This document shows positions 1 to 27,678 of a stretch of 34,658 nt of DNA, piece by piece. The position numbers were made by a program, and so were the translations under genes. Position 1 is the stretch's first letter. Each line of letters opens with the position of its first letter. The notes beneath the pieces are model-generated. The model searched no databases and had not been told where the DNA came from. It saw nothing but the letters and a program-made list of their open reading frames with translations. This DNA comes from Chara braunii (taxonomy: Eukaryota; Streptophyta; Charophyceae; Charales; Characeae), in contig BFEA01000816.1 of assembly GCA_003427395.1 (NCBI GenBank), positions 381,743 through 416,400 on the forward strand. The letters run 5' to 3'.

Positions 1-132
1 CTCCCCTCTAGCCCGATCGTCTTGACTTCAAGAATGGGACATTAAAGACCTGCGCTTATTTCCCTGCTCCATTCGACGGCCAAGTTGTGAGGGGTCAAAC
101 TGAACGTTCCTTTTGTGTGCGATTGTTTGTCT

Positions 133-274
<142 letters not shown>

Positions 275-720
275 TGGGAGGAGATAAAACTTTGTGTTGA
301 CGGGCTAAAACTGCTGCGGAAACGGACTAAGGGTGGAAGTCTTGTAGAGTGGTTGGAATTGGGCTGGCGTTGATTGGGCTATGGAGGATATGGCTGACTG
401 ATGGAAAGTAGTATGATAACGAAGGCGTACTCCAGCCCTCGAGGATGGTAGGTGTCTGGCGGGTCTCGTGTTTCTTGGCGTATTTATGCGCAGCCAGCCG
501 CTGGTAATATGTGAACTGCTGATATCGATAAGTATCGGGCTTGAGAGTTTCGGTTTGTATGCTGAAGAATTGACTGCTCTGAAGGATCGACTGATTCAGC
601 ATGGCGAGGTTGTGACCGTTGGCATATCTGTCCTAAAGGGAAATATCATATATGCGAACGTTGAGCAATCACACAAGTGTCTGCAGCCTGGAAGACATAT
701 GAGAAGGTTGACTAACGTCT

Positions 721-800
721 CCCCTTCTCTTCTCCCCTTGTCTCCCCTTGTCTCCCCTTGTGTCCCCTTGTCTCCCGTTGTGTCCCCTTGTCTCCCCTTG
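721..800. repeat. 10-bp minisatellite (TCCCCTTGTC)n
   Basis: About seven to eight copies of a ten-base C/T-rich unit with single-base variants (TGTCCCCTTG, TCTCCCGTTG). Confidence 0.9.
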
Positions 801-819
801 AGCAGAAAGTGCCGTCGTT

Positions 820-1160
820 GTAGCTGTATTTCGGGAAAAATACTTTGTCTATAGATGCAGCACTAATTGCCGTGCGTTCTATGCGGGGAAGATGGTAGTC
901 GGCAAATTGAGTTAGAGGCGGGAGGCTGATTGATGAGGGAAGGGCAGCAATTGCACATGTATTTGGGCAACTTTCAGTGTAGATACAGCTCTAATGACTG
1001 TGCGTTCTATGTGGGGAAGATGGTCGTCGATAATAGATGGAGGTTCAGCTACGAGGGAAAGGCAGCTACGAGGGAAGGGCAGCAATTGCACACGTACTTG
1101 GGCAACTTTCAGTCTAGATACTGCCCTAATGACTGTCCGTTCGATGCGGGGAAGGGCAGC
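820..1160. repeat. Tandem partial copies of the foldback element family
   Basis: Three stretches (about 820-903, 960-1026 and 1093-1156) share GATACAGCTCTAATGACTG and GCGTTCTATGYGGGGAAGA with the right half of the complete foldback elements. The last two are also parts of a local duplication containing GGGCAGCAATTGCAC. Confidence 0.7.
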
Positions 1161-1733
1161 AATTGCAAGCTGCAAGATTGGCGGATGAAGTATGACATGT
1201 GAAGGTTTGACGAAGTGATGTGACGGATTGACTGACAGTTTGGGGTAAGAGAAGCGAAGCGTGACTTCTCTAAGTCGGACAGAATATGCGCTTCTGCGGG
1301 CCACACGCGGAGGGGGTACATGGCGGTAGTGGAGAGGAGAGTCACTGTCTTCATCGGAACACAACGCACACGGCTTATGAACGTATACAAGCCATCTTTC
1401 CGCTCGAATACAGGCATATGAGCCTTGGAATCTGGGGAAGACGGGTAGTCGGGGATGATGGCGGGGGCTTCCTTGGTGGTGGTGGTGGTTGTGGTGGTGG
1501 AGTGCTCAGATGAATGTAATAGACAGTAGATCGCTGTTATGTGAGTGAGCCCTTGAAATCTCCTTCCTCTATCGACTAAATGTTGTCATGGTACCCATGA
1601 TGACTGTATTTGACCGGAAAGATAGCTTGTATGAGGTCGCTGTTCTGTGAGCCATTGTATACTCAAGTGACAATGGGTTTTGTATATCGATGGCTATTCA
1701 GAGAGTGCTGGATTGGATCGTATTGAGAGGCAT
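1161..1733. other. No gene seen; short dispersed repeat motif
   Basis: The only shared sequence is a TATACAAGC-ATCTTTCCG motif (1384-1403; reversed at 1614-1632). It recurs at 4970-4990 and in reverse near 6745-6765. A GGT/GGGG-rich patch lies at 1458-1500. Confidence 0.5.
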
Positions 1734-1845
1734 CTACCGTCTTCGCCTGAATAGAGCGCCCGGTCATTGTGGATGTATCTGGACTAAAGTCGCATCAAAT
1801 ACAGTTGTAATGACCGGGCGTTCTTTTCGGATGAAGACCGGGTAG
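1734..1845. mobile_element. Foldback (MITE-like) element, complete copy
   Basis: 112 bp with ends CTACCGTCTTC and GAAGACCGGGTAG. The arms are GAATAGAGCGCCCGGTCATT and AATGACCGGGCGTTCTTTTC, with a short centre containing GTATCTGG and AAATACAG. The whole sequence folds into one long hairpin. Related copies lie at 4602-4697, 4828-4941, 17091-17192, 25815-25925 and 30041-30182. Confidence 0.75.
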
Positions 1846-2430
1846 TAATGCAGGGGTGCGTGGAGGAAGGAACGGGTTATATTACGAGAGTAGCAGGAGT
1901 TCAGAGTGCACGAGAGGAGACATGCTCTCTCGACGGGACTACAGAGTTCAGAGACGACACAGCTCCCCAGTTCTCCCTCCACTTCGCAAGGGTGCATTTT
2001 ATTTCCTGCCGGGTGAAAAAAAAAAAAAGGTTAATACTGATTTCCCTGTCATCTATTTCTCACTAATTTGCGCGGGAATACGATATTCAGAGTATTCTTC
2101 AAGTGGAGTGCGATCAGCAATGGCGTGCGCGGCTCGTAGGCGGAGTGCCGAGTTGACAGTGGAAACTCCCTGCAGCGCGCGAAGGGGTCATGCTCTCTTG
2201 GGACGACGCGAAGATGTAGAAACAGTTTATTCTTTGTCCCTGTTTTCCGCCTGTGCTCTTTCCTAATCGGCCACTAACGAGAATTAACGGAAAAGAGGTC
2301 GATTTGGAAGTGCTTGCCGTGGTTCCTCGGAGATATAGCAGGGCAGCAGCTAGGGGGTTGAGACTGTTCTTGTGGAGGAGGGGTTTGAGAGAAGTGAGGG
2401 GGGGAAGGGGAGGGGTTTGAGAGAGTTGAT
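1846..2430. other. No gene or element recognised
   Basis: The sequence is unremarkable apart from a poly-A run at 2016-2028 and a G-rich tract at 2374-2418. Confidence 0.5.
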
Positions 2431-2598
2431 GGAGTCTATTAAGGTAGAGGGCATCGAAGTAGCGAACGAAGATGACTGCTACTCCTTTCCTCCCGCGTTG
2501 GTGAACTGGGGGTTGGAGTCTATTAAGGTAGAGGGCATCGAAGTAGCGAATGAAGATGACTGCTACTCCTTTCCTCCCGCGTTGGTGAACTGGGGGTT
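2431..2598 (+). repeat. Perfect 84-bp tandem duplication (two copies)
   Basis: Copies 2431-2514 and 2515-2598 differ at one base (AACGAAG versus AATGAAG). The period is 28 codons, so an open frame (2372-2647) runs through both, repeating ESIKVEGIEVANEDDCYSFP. Just after it, an 89-bp degenerate repeat with TCTTATCTGCTACCATCTGC starts at 2621 and 2710. No protein family is recognised. Confidence 0.85.
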
Positions 2599-2866
2599 GC
2601 CAGGTGGTGGTCCCCCGCCCTCTTATCTGCTACCATCTGCCCATTAGCCAAATCCCCTTTGCTATCTGCTTCCACCTCTCTAATTAATGAATGTTGGTGA
2701 TCTTCCGCCTCTTATCTGCTATCATCTGCCAAGTGGCCAACCGCCTTTGCTATCTGGTTCCACCTCTCTAAATAGTGAATTTCTTCGCAAGAGATCAATT
2801 GAAAGCTCCGTGAGCCCCCAATCAATCTCTATTTCTCCCATAGAGCATCGATAAGATAGCTAGGAG

Positions 2867-3002
2867 ATGGAGGTGTGTTTGGCTGCGGCAGCGAAGGGTG
2901 GCGAGAGTGTAGATTTGCGGTTGTCTGGGGGTACAGGATGGATGTGCTTGGCTTTGACGCGCGCGAGAGGTGAACTGTGTTTGGTAATAACGGCAAGCGG
3001 AA
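2867..3002 (+). other. Short open frame ending at a good splice-donor sequence; coding status unknown
   Basis: The ATG at 2867 opens a frame (MEVCLAAAAKGGESVDLRLS and on) that reaches ATACA|GTAAGT at 3003. The phase at the donor is 0, which does not fit the helicase acceptor at 8610 (needs 2). No similarity is recognised. It may be chance. Confidence 0.15.
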
Positions 3003-3303
3003 GTAATACAGTAAGTACCTTTTGCTCACGGTTTGTTAAGTGCCGTCGGATTTAAAAACTGTAGGTGGCACTGTGAGATTTCCCGTCGGATTTAACTGTA
3101 GGCGGTATACTTTTAGATTTTGTTTAATGCAAAGATAGGTTTACCTAGGTATACTAAATATTTTTTTTAATGTAAAGATAGGTTTACTAGTCATAGTAGA
3201 TATTTTTTTTAATGTAAAGAAGATAGGTTTACCAGTCTTTTTTTTTTTAAATTTATTCGATGTTTTGTCTTTGGGTGTTCTTATATATATATATGATGGT
3301 CAG

Positions 3304-3414
3304 CCTCCTAATGAGTCGGTGAAACTCCGACGAAACAGTTTGTCACAGCCCCTCGTTTGTTGTCCTCTTCTCTCTCTCTGCCTACGGTTTACCGGGCAGT
3401 TCTGTTTGTGACGA
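3304..3414 (+). ncRNA. Hammerhead-ribozyme-like motif with conserved downstream arm
   Basis: CTAATGA (3308-3314; consensus CTGANGA, one change) is followed by a five-pair stem II, GTCGG/CCGAC (3315-3319 with 3327-3331), then GAA (3332-3334), a short stem III, ACA-GTT-TGT (3335-3343), and C at 3344, giving GTC at the expected cleavage site. The next 70 bases (ACAGCCCCTCGTTTGTTG...CCTACGGTTTACCGGGCAG) recur in the palindrome at 27.5 kb beside two more such motifs. Stem I pairing is weak, and the A at core position 5 should impair this copy. Confidence 0.5.
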
Positions 3415-4601
3415 TATATATGATGGTATAACGACAGCAGGTTGGTTATTTTTTTTTCATATTTCTAAATGTCCTTTTCTACGTGTCGTATAAGATCATC
3501 TGCTGTTCCGAATTATTTCTTATGGCGGCGAGAGATTTGCTGGGCTTGGTAATCGGCAAGCGGTAAAAGGAAAAAGAGGGGTTGAGTGTTAATGGTGAAG
3601 TGTCAATCAAGCCATCGATGAGGTCATCTCGCTGATATCGAGGGTTCCCATGTCCCGAGACGAAAATGCGGAACTCTTAATTTTTCGAAATGTCGACGGG
3701 GAGTGCATCTCTTCGTATCTCAAAAGGTGGCTGTCCAACTCTGTGGTATACTCACACTCGGACTTTTTTGCACTTGTTTCTGGACGTAATCGCGGTCACA
3801 TACATCCAGGTGTGGCCTTAAATGCGGTGAGATACAGTTATGATAGTGAGGCGGTCCTTTTACACCTCGATCTCCTCGTTTCCATGGTCGCAGTTTTGGT
3901 AGATTCGTTTCCATGTCCTTTTGCATGGAAGGCTTTTAGGTCATTTTCACACTAGCGCTTTCCAAATTGCATCTGACTGCAATTACGGCCGGCCAGACCT
4001 GGATGCATCTGGCCGCAATCACGTGCATAATAAATAAGTATGAAAAGCCCTTGCAGATGGATTGAGACGTGATACTGCGATAAAAACATCGGTCTATTGG
4101 TTGCTGTCTGCGTAGGCAGTTGTCTGCAGGATGGTGACGTGAAGAAGGGGGGGGATGAATAGGCCTGTCCCTTGCGGGTTTTTGACCGTATTGCGTGAGA
4201 GCCTGCCCGGCCGTTATAGTGGTGTTGTATCTTCTTTTTTTTTTTTTTTTTTTTTTTCCTTCTATGCTCTCTTTCTTTGCCCTCGCTCCACTTCTTTTTT
4301 TCTAGGCACCAAATGTGTAAAATCACAATGGATAAAAAAATGGAAAGATGCACCGCCATATTGTTTTTGTATTTTGTTCATGTGGAGAGTCAGTGGAGCG
4401 AGGCCTTTTGTTCTTCGCGAAACCCTTGTTCGGTTGGACTTGGCAAGAGAAGGCCAGGCCAAGTAGTTCACACTGGAGGGCCTACCTTTGCATCTCATCT
4501 CACCCAAATAGAGCGCAGCCCGCTGCCCCGTGATTATCGGTGCATCTAATAGATTATAACCTAGAAATTTATAGGGACGCCCTCCAAATTAGATGCCCCC
4601 A
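3415..4601. other. No gene seen; repeat fragments and homopolymers
   Basis: It holds a fragment (about 3942-4025) of the TTTCCAAAATGCATCTGGCT repeat detailed at 8116-8360 and a 23-base poly-T run (4235-4257). The open frame from 3650 (MSRDENAELL...) resembles no known protein. Confidence 0.5.
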
Positions 4602-4697
4602 CCGGAATAGAACGCCCTCCACCCGAATAGAACGCCCTCCAAATACGGGAATACACCGTCCGCTGTCCGGGCGTTCTATTCGGGAAGCGACAGGAGA
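4602..4697. mobile_element. Foldback element fragment with a duplicated left end
   Basis: CCGGAATAGAACGCCCTCCA occurs twice in a row at the left, with ACACCGTCCGCTGTCCGGGC and GTTCTATTCGGGAAG at the right. It belongs to the same family as 1734-1845. Confidence 0.65.
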
Positions 4698-4827
4698 GAC
4701 GCCACTTGTCTAGAGAACGCATGACAATAATTACTTCTTTTTTATGGTTTACTATCCCCTCCCTTGTGCAATTGGGTACCCCCTTCGTCGAAGGCAGGTA
4801 CGCTTGGAAAACGCTGAAGGCAGCTTT

Positions 4828-4941
4828 CTAACGTCTTCCCTGGAATAGAACGTACGGGCATAATTATGCCTGTATTTAGGTCAATTTTCAGTCTATATAC
4901 AGCGATAATGACCGTACGTTCTATTCGGGGGAAGTAGGTAG
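4828..4941. mobile_element. Foldback element, complete copy
   Basis: The ends are CTAACGTCTTC and GGGGAAGTAGGTAG. The arms contain GGAATAGAACGTACGGGCAT and AATGACCGTACGTTCTATTC, with a centre carrying CTGTATTT...TATACAG. Confidence 0.75.
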
Positions 4942-6134
4942 TTGATGATGTTCACAGATGGGCAAGGAAGTATACAAGCTATCTTTCCGATCCGGTGCGG
5001 CCCACGTGTCCCTTGCCCCCCCGTCTATCCGCTTCAATCATGGAGGCCTTGGCTTGCCGGCTGTCCTCTGCTGGTCGATGAAAACACTAAAAGGATTTCA
5101 AGGGCTTGATCCTCTGCTGGTGATGGCAGAGGATGGGCGTGATTGACGTCTGTGCTCAACGATCGGGACTTGGGGCGTTATTTCCGTGTGTACCTGGACC
5201 TCGGTTAGGTCCTGGTACGTTTTCAGTCTTGCTTGGATTCATAACCAGCCGAAGGCTGTTGGCGAATACCTATCTGCGGAACTGCAACGACGGCAGGGCT
5301 GTCGCTAAGAACCTGGACTTCGCCACTCCAAGAAGCTCACAGGGAACGAATTGAGTCAAATCTTATTTCATAATTCCTCTGTTTGATAAATCCACCCTTC
5401 GATCCGGTAGTTATTCAGGGTATCGTCCCGGATTTTTTCTCTTTTTTTAAAAGGGGGTCTCGTCGTGGCCTTTGAGGAAGGGGGGCTCTCGTCCAGTTCT
5501 TGAACAAAAGTAAGAGTACCGTGCTTGTCTATCTACACGCAATAGTGCTTGAACAAAAGTAAGGATACCGTGCTCATACCGACGTCACGGCTGCTCATAT
5601 ATGTATATATTTTCTAGCTGTTCTTCTTGCCAAGGGGATCCCAGCGTATCGAGACCTAGCTTTGGAATTTGTTTTTCCTTCCTTTTTTTGGCAAGTGGTC
5701 CTGGGCCAGGGGGCCCTTGCGCATTCTCCCCATCTAAACGATCTCATCATCTTCTTGAAGTAGGCCTCCATTTCTCGAGGTCGGCCTAATTTTCAGCCGT
5801 GTGTATGGAAGGGTGTGTTCATGTATCCTTTTGTATCGTTAGTACCTTCTTCAAAGAGGAATCGTCCCTGTGCGCGGGGGGAATGCTAATCTTGCACGTC
5901 TACCGGGACCCGTTCCCTCATACCCTGCTTGCCTCTCCTTGCTCCATCTTATGCCTTAGGCCCGCAATTGTGGGACCGGTCATACCCCAGGAGCCCATTT
6001 TGCCCTAACGATCCTCTCTTTCTTACGTGCGCGTGCACGTACGCCCGTGCACACACGCACAGAGGTGGGAGATGGGGAGAATGTCATCGCGTGGATAGCC
6101 ACGCCATCCCTCATCCGCACTCCCATTCTTCTCG
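4942..6134. other. No gene seen
   Basis: There are several short open frames but no recognisable product. A pair of TTGAACAAAAGTAAG direct repeats lies at about 5501 and 5549. A TATA-like ATATATGTATATATTTT at 5596-5612 has no gene positioned behind it. Confidence 0.5.
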
Positions 6135-6135
6135 A

Positions 6136-6168
<33 letters not shown>

Positions 6169-6199
6169 GGACAGGGAGAGAGAGAGAGAGAGAGAGAGA
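6135..6199. repeat. (GT)n-(GA)n microsatellite
   Basis: GTGTGT followed by about 50 bases of GA repeat with a GGGACAGGG interruption. Confidence 0.95.
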
Positions 6200-7116
6200 A
6201 GACCATTGCGGCGAAAGGTTGTTGGGTGTGTTCATAATTTGTCCTTGGTATATCAATCATTTTCGCGGAGTAGTTGGGGTATTAACTGCAATTTTTCGGT
6301 ATCGGCCACGGACCGGGCATGGAAATGATTTCAACAGGGGATTTCCCGGGTATACGTGCAAGATGGACTGTTTCCTGTGCACACGTGCAATTGCCGTCTT
6401 TGAAATCGGTACAGATGCAATTTTGCCGTCAATATAAGGAGCTATCGTTCTGACATTTACCTCAAAAGTAGAAAATACGGACTAAGGAATGGAAGACGGT
6501 ATGGAGAAGCTATGGAAGAAGGAATGGCAGAAGGTAGAAAGAAGGAATGACAGAAGTTATGGAAGATGGACTGGAGGGAGGGGAAAAAGGTTGATGAAGT
6601 CATGTGACCATGTTGACTATTTGATTTGACTTGTCTGAATAAATGCGGCGCGTGTTCGATATGTTAGGCGAACCAAAAGCACCGGCGAATTGCGGCGTGT
6701 ATTCGATATGTTAGGCGAACCAAACGCACCCTCATTTTGGCCGTATCTGGCCGGAAATATAGCTTGTATACATTCATTTTTAGGGTGCGTTATGTTAAGG
6801 GGAAGACGGTAGTAGCCTGATCACGAAAACACGCCGCGCTTGTCTGAACTAGATAAAGATAAACTGTGTAAGAGAGGACTGAGTAAAAGAAAGAATTCCA
6901 AGGAACGGACAATGGTGCAGAATATAATACTGAGAAATGTGAGGACAAGAATTCAGAAGGTAATTAAAAAATAGTGAAAAGCACATAAGCAGTCCCCACT
7001 TGTGTGGGGGAGCCAAAAGAACCCAGCCGCCGGAATGAACCTGGATCTGCAGATGCGCGAAACCTAGACGAGCGGATGTACAATGCCTTTTAACCCATGC
7101 CCAGGTAAGTCTTTCA
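6200..7116. other. No gene seen; foldback-family fragment
   Basis: GTGTTCGATATGTTAGGCGAACCAAA-GCACC occurs twice (about 6653 and 6700). A degenerate foldback-family end (GGGGAAGACGGTAGT) lies at 6801-6815. A weak candidate helicase start exon at 7097-7104 is listed separately. Confidence 0.45.
7097..7104 (+). CDS. Weak candidate for the helicase initiator exon
   Basis: An ATG followed by CCCAG sits directly before a near-ideal donor, CAG|GTAAGT, at 7105. The phase (2) is the one required by the acceptor at 8610, giving M-P-S followed by DFGGGG. The intron would be 1506 bp. Against it: the coding part is only 8 nt, an upstream out-of-frame ATG lies at 7083, and plant homologues usually have a longer start with RDRRS before this point. 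Another phase-compatible option begins at the ATG at 3650 and ends at 3726 with a poor donor. The real first exon may lie outside the window. Confidence 0.15.
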
Positions 7117-7372
7117 GCCCCAAATCCGTCCCCCGCTCCCCGTCCTCCCTCCCCCCCTCCCCCCCGCCCTTCCTCCCCCCGAAAAAAATAAAAATGCAAG
7201 AAAGAATGCCAAGGGTCGCAACAATGGACGAACAATGTTTTTTTTTCTTCTTCGAAAGACGAACAAGATGTGAACAGCCCCACATCCGTCCCCCCGCTCT
7301 CCGTCCGCCGCCCCCCAAAAACATGAAAACGCAAAAGTATGCCAAGGGTAGCAATAATGAACGAACAAGATT
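7117..7372. repeat. Diverged tandem duplication, about 115-150 bp units
   Basis: Two units each run from a C-rich stretch (CCGTCCCCCGCTC...) through AAAA and ATGCCAAGGGT-GCAA to AATGRACGAACAA (7117-7230 and 7276-7372). Confidence 0.7.
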
Positions 7373-7566
7373 TGAGCCGCCTACTCCCCCGCTCGTTTTG
7401 CCAAGCCGCGGCCGACATGTTTCATGTTTTTTCTATTGATAACGAAATGTACAATTTTGGTTGCTGTAAGTCTGGCATGTTTCGTGCGGTACATCTGTGG
7501 TTCGGCGGCAAGGTCCCACCTCTGCTCGGATTCTCTGTGTTTTTGCCCATTGATCCTCGGAACACC

Positions 7567-7672
7567 GGGGGCCTAGGTCCCACTTACACGAAATAAGCGA
7601 TATTGACTGTAGATAGCAGAGGTCAACGGCCAGAATCTCTTAATCCGTGCAAGTGGGACCTTGCCCCTGGTC
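7567..7672. mobile_element. Short element with inverted ends of the AGGTCCCACTT type
   Basis: The left end is ACCGGGGGCCTAGGTCCCAC then TTACACG, and the right end is CGTGCAAGTGGGACCTTGCC then CCTGG. They are inverted copies. The same end family occurs at 30296-31072. Confidence 0.5.
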
Positions 7673-7674
7673 AC

Positions 7675-7748
7675 GGTTGCAGAGGTTAAGGCGTCCAGCT
7701 GTTCAGCTCGAGCTCACCGGTTCGATTCCCGGCAGAGTCGTTGCAACC
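7675..7748 (+). pseudogene. tRNA-like relic or SINE head
   Basis: GGTTGCA and TGCAACC pair perfectly at the ends, with an A-box-like GAGGTTAAGGCG and a B-box-like CCGGTTCGATTCCCGG inside, over 74 nt. Nine bases separate the T-arm from the 3' strand and the T-stem lacks a base, so it is not a normal tRNA. Confidence 0.4.
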
Positions 7749-8115
7749 GCGTGGTTATATACTCGTTGATCCAAGTTTGGAATCTGCGGCACAAGTTTGG
7801 ATTGGAGATTTCAGGCACGCGCGGTGTCGCCTAAGGAAACCCGTATTTGGGCCCGTGTTGAGCGGTATGAGATGGGGTGCACATAAAAAGGCCAACCGGA
7901 TGTGTTTGGTGGCTGCAAAGGGAATGCGCGTTCCTTTCTCTTTTCTTTCTTTCTTCTTTTGAAGTTTGTAGATGGATGTTGGGACGAACACGGGACGACG
8001 GTTTGTCGTTGGGCGAACCGATTTTGACGTTATGGTCGTGTCCTGTTGGGCGGGCACAAATGTCAAAACAATGGGCCTCCGACTGCAATTACGCTCCAGC
8101 TTTTCATGAAACAGG

Positions 8116-8360
8116 TAGGGCGTCCTCACACGAGGACTTTCCAAAATGCATCTGGCTGCAATTACGGGTAGACCTGGATGAATCTGACTGGCACTTTCCA
8201 AAATGCATCCGGTTGCAATTACGGCTCGACCTGGATGAATCTGACTGTGACTTTCCAAAATGCATCTGGTTGCAATTACGGCTAGACCTGAATGAATCTG
8301 ACTGGAATCACGTCCAGAGCTTTGTGGAAAAAGTCCTTATCGTGTGAGTACACGCCCTTA
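8116..8360. mobile_element. MITE-like element with TAGGGCGT...CTCACAC inverted ends
   Basis: The left end TAGGGCGTCCTCACAC (8116-8131) is the inverse of the right end GTGTGAGTACACGCCCTTA (8342-8360). Inside are three 57-bp tandem copies (8136, 8193, 8250) with ACTTTCCAAAATGCATCTGG and AATTACGGCTAGACCTG. Related sequence: 3942-4025 and 12727-12853. Longer element with the same ends: 13653-14287. Confidence 0.7.
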
Positions 8361-8610
8361 GAAGAGAAGGGTCAGTGTCCCAGATTGGAATAGAGCAGTG
8401 CATGCTAGAACGCTGCTTGCCTTTTTTTTTCTTTTTTCTTTTTTCTTTTTTCTTTGTGTACTCGTTTTGAAGCTGTAGGCGAATGGACGGCAGAGAAGTG
8501 TCTGCGTCCACGTGTCATGAATTGTGGGAGCGGTGAAGAACGGATGGCTGACAAGTTTCTTGCATGCCTCTCGTGTATTTTGTGGTCATTGGTCTTGTTC
8601 TTTGTTGCAG

Positions 8611-26173
<17,563 letters not shown>

Positions 26174-26970
26174 GAGCGACTGCTGTTACGACGGGCTCGA
26201 CTTCTCTCTACCGAGAGTGGGTGGAATCGGTGCACAAGAGAGGAGCAGGGAAAGGGATGCAGGTGGATGGGTTTTCGGGTCCTTGTTTGCTATAGGACAG
26301 CAGTAGCGTTTCTCATCCATTTTTGATGTAGTTTCCACAATAAGCGATTTTAGGCGTAGAAATCAGTTTTCCTTCCTTTGGCCTTTCTTTTCCCTTTCAC
26401 GCCTTTTCTTAAACGTCCTCCCCCCCCCTTCCCCCTTCCCAACCCTGTCCCCACCCCTTCCTATCTAGACACCTACAATAGGTTTACCAGGACACTAGCG
26501 TTCACTGAGCGAGCCTTTTGTCCCTCTCACCGCCTCTCCTAGTTAATACGCAATTCGGCCTCCATTGTCCCTCTAGCTTTTATGTTGACGTCATGTTGTG
26601 GAACACCTTCGGAAGTTAGCTCGTAAGGTGTGCTTTGGGTACAAAGCATCGGGTCTTTTTATGTTGACGTCATGTTGTTTGTATACTATTGGTCAACCAT
26701 TTGTTGAGGGAAGCAACATTTAATGTCTGTGCAGTTCACCTTGGTGCGTTTGGCTCGTCCTGGAGTTGCTGTCCTTTTCCTGCTCTTGTCCAGCACCCAG
26801 CACGTGCTTCTGACATGGTGTCTTGGGGGGAGGCGACTTTATGAAGGGGTCCTTGACTGCATGGACTGGTAATGTGTAGCGCGTGCACTGAGGCAAGTCC
26901 TTTCGGTCATCATTGTGTGTTGTTCGAGTTTTTTTTCTCTTTGCTATGCTTCCCTATCTGGAATATCATC
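26174..26970. other. Region after the helicase stop; 3' UTR then no gene seen
   Basis: The first few hundred bases should include the 3' UTR. A C/T-rich tract lies at 26410-26460, and the motif TTTATGTTGACGTCATGTTG occurs twice (about 26577 and 26657). No open frame is convincing. Confidence 0.5.
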
Positions 26971-26971
26971 G

Positions 26972-27268
26972 GCTGTCCGCTTTCTGTTTTGTTGTTTCTC
27001 CGAGGTTGTCTTTCTGTGTAGTGCAGCATTTCCGGAAAAAAGGAGAAGCTAGAAATGCAGATAGACGGAGATTGCTGTAATGAGGATGGTTTTCGAAATG
27101 GAGCTGTCTCGCCCGAAAGCTGTCCGCTTTCTTTTTTGTTGTTTCTCCGAGGTTGTCTTTCTGTGTGTAGTGCAGCATTTCCGGAAAAAAGGAGAAGCTA
27201 GAAATGCAGATAGACGGAGATTGCTGCAATGAGGATGGTTTTCGAAATGGAGCTGTCTCGCCCGAAAG
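26972..27268. repeat. 147-bp tandem duplication
   Basis: Units at 26972 and 27119 begin GCTGTCCGCTTTCT and contain TTGTTTCTCCGAGGTTGTCT and TTCCGGAAAAAAGGAGAAGC. They differ by a GT insertion and a few substitutions. Confidence 0.9.
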
Positions 27269-27617
27269 CGTAATGAACTTGCGATGATTGCTCTCATAGA
27301 CTGGACCCCAACAATGAGAGTGAGGTTTGCTTTGTGTCTATCTGGAATCTTTGTGTGCCTACTTTTGTTCTCGTGGTCCCATTGAAGACCTGGCATGATG
27401 TGGAGTTTCTTGTTTTCTTCTGGCTTATGTCACGGCCCCTCGTCTGTGGGTCTTCTCCCTCTCTGCCTACGGTTTACCATGCAGTTCTGTTTGACGATAC
27501 GAAACAGTTTGTCACAGCCCCTCGTTTGTTGTTCTCTTCTCCCTCTTTGCCTACGGTTAACCGGGCAGCTGCCCGGTACACCGTAGGCAGAGAGGCAGAC
27601 GAGAAACGAGGGGCCGT

Positions 27618-27654
27618 GACAAACTGTTTCGTCGAAGTTTCACGGACTCGTCAG
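27618..27654 (-). ncRNA. Hammerhead-ribozyme-like motif, copy with intact core
   Basis: Minus strand: CTGACGA, stem II GTC/GAC (three pairs then a mismatch), GAA, stem III ACA-GTT-TGT, then C. All core nucleotides match the hammerhead consensus. Stem I pairing to the flanks is poor (GCC/GGC two bases out). Confidence 0.5.
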
Positions 27655-27678
27655 GAGGCTGTAATCCCCAGCGGCTGT

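Noticed and set aside
3650-3726. First helicase exon starting MSRDENAE
   Set aside because: The phase fits and it begins MSR like some homologues, but the donor (AG|GTGGCT) is weak and the rest of the peptide does not resemble the family.
6849-7418. 189-residue open frame on the minus strand
   Set aside because: It crosses a diverged tandem duplication and C/G-rich low-complexity sequence, with no recognisable domain.
7675-7748. Functional tRNA gene
   Set aside because: The end pairing is perfect, but the T-arm is one base short and nine bases separate it from the acceptor strand, so it is kept only as a relic.
8136-8306. CRISPR-like array from three regularly spaced repeats
   Set aside because: The whole 57-bp period is repeated without unique spacers, in a eukaryotic MITE-like element.
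8564-8610. ATG at 8564 in frame with the helicase N-terminus, giving a hydrophobic leader
   Set aside because: The leader is a translation of the T-rich tract before a good acceptor (ttgttgcag). A signal-peptide-like start is not expected for this helicase family.
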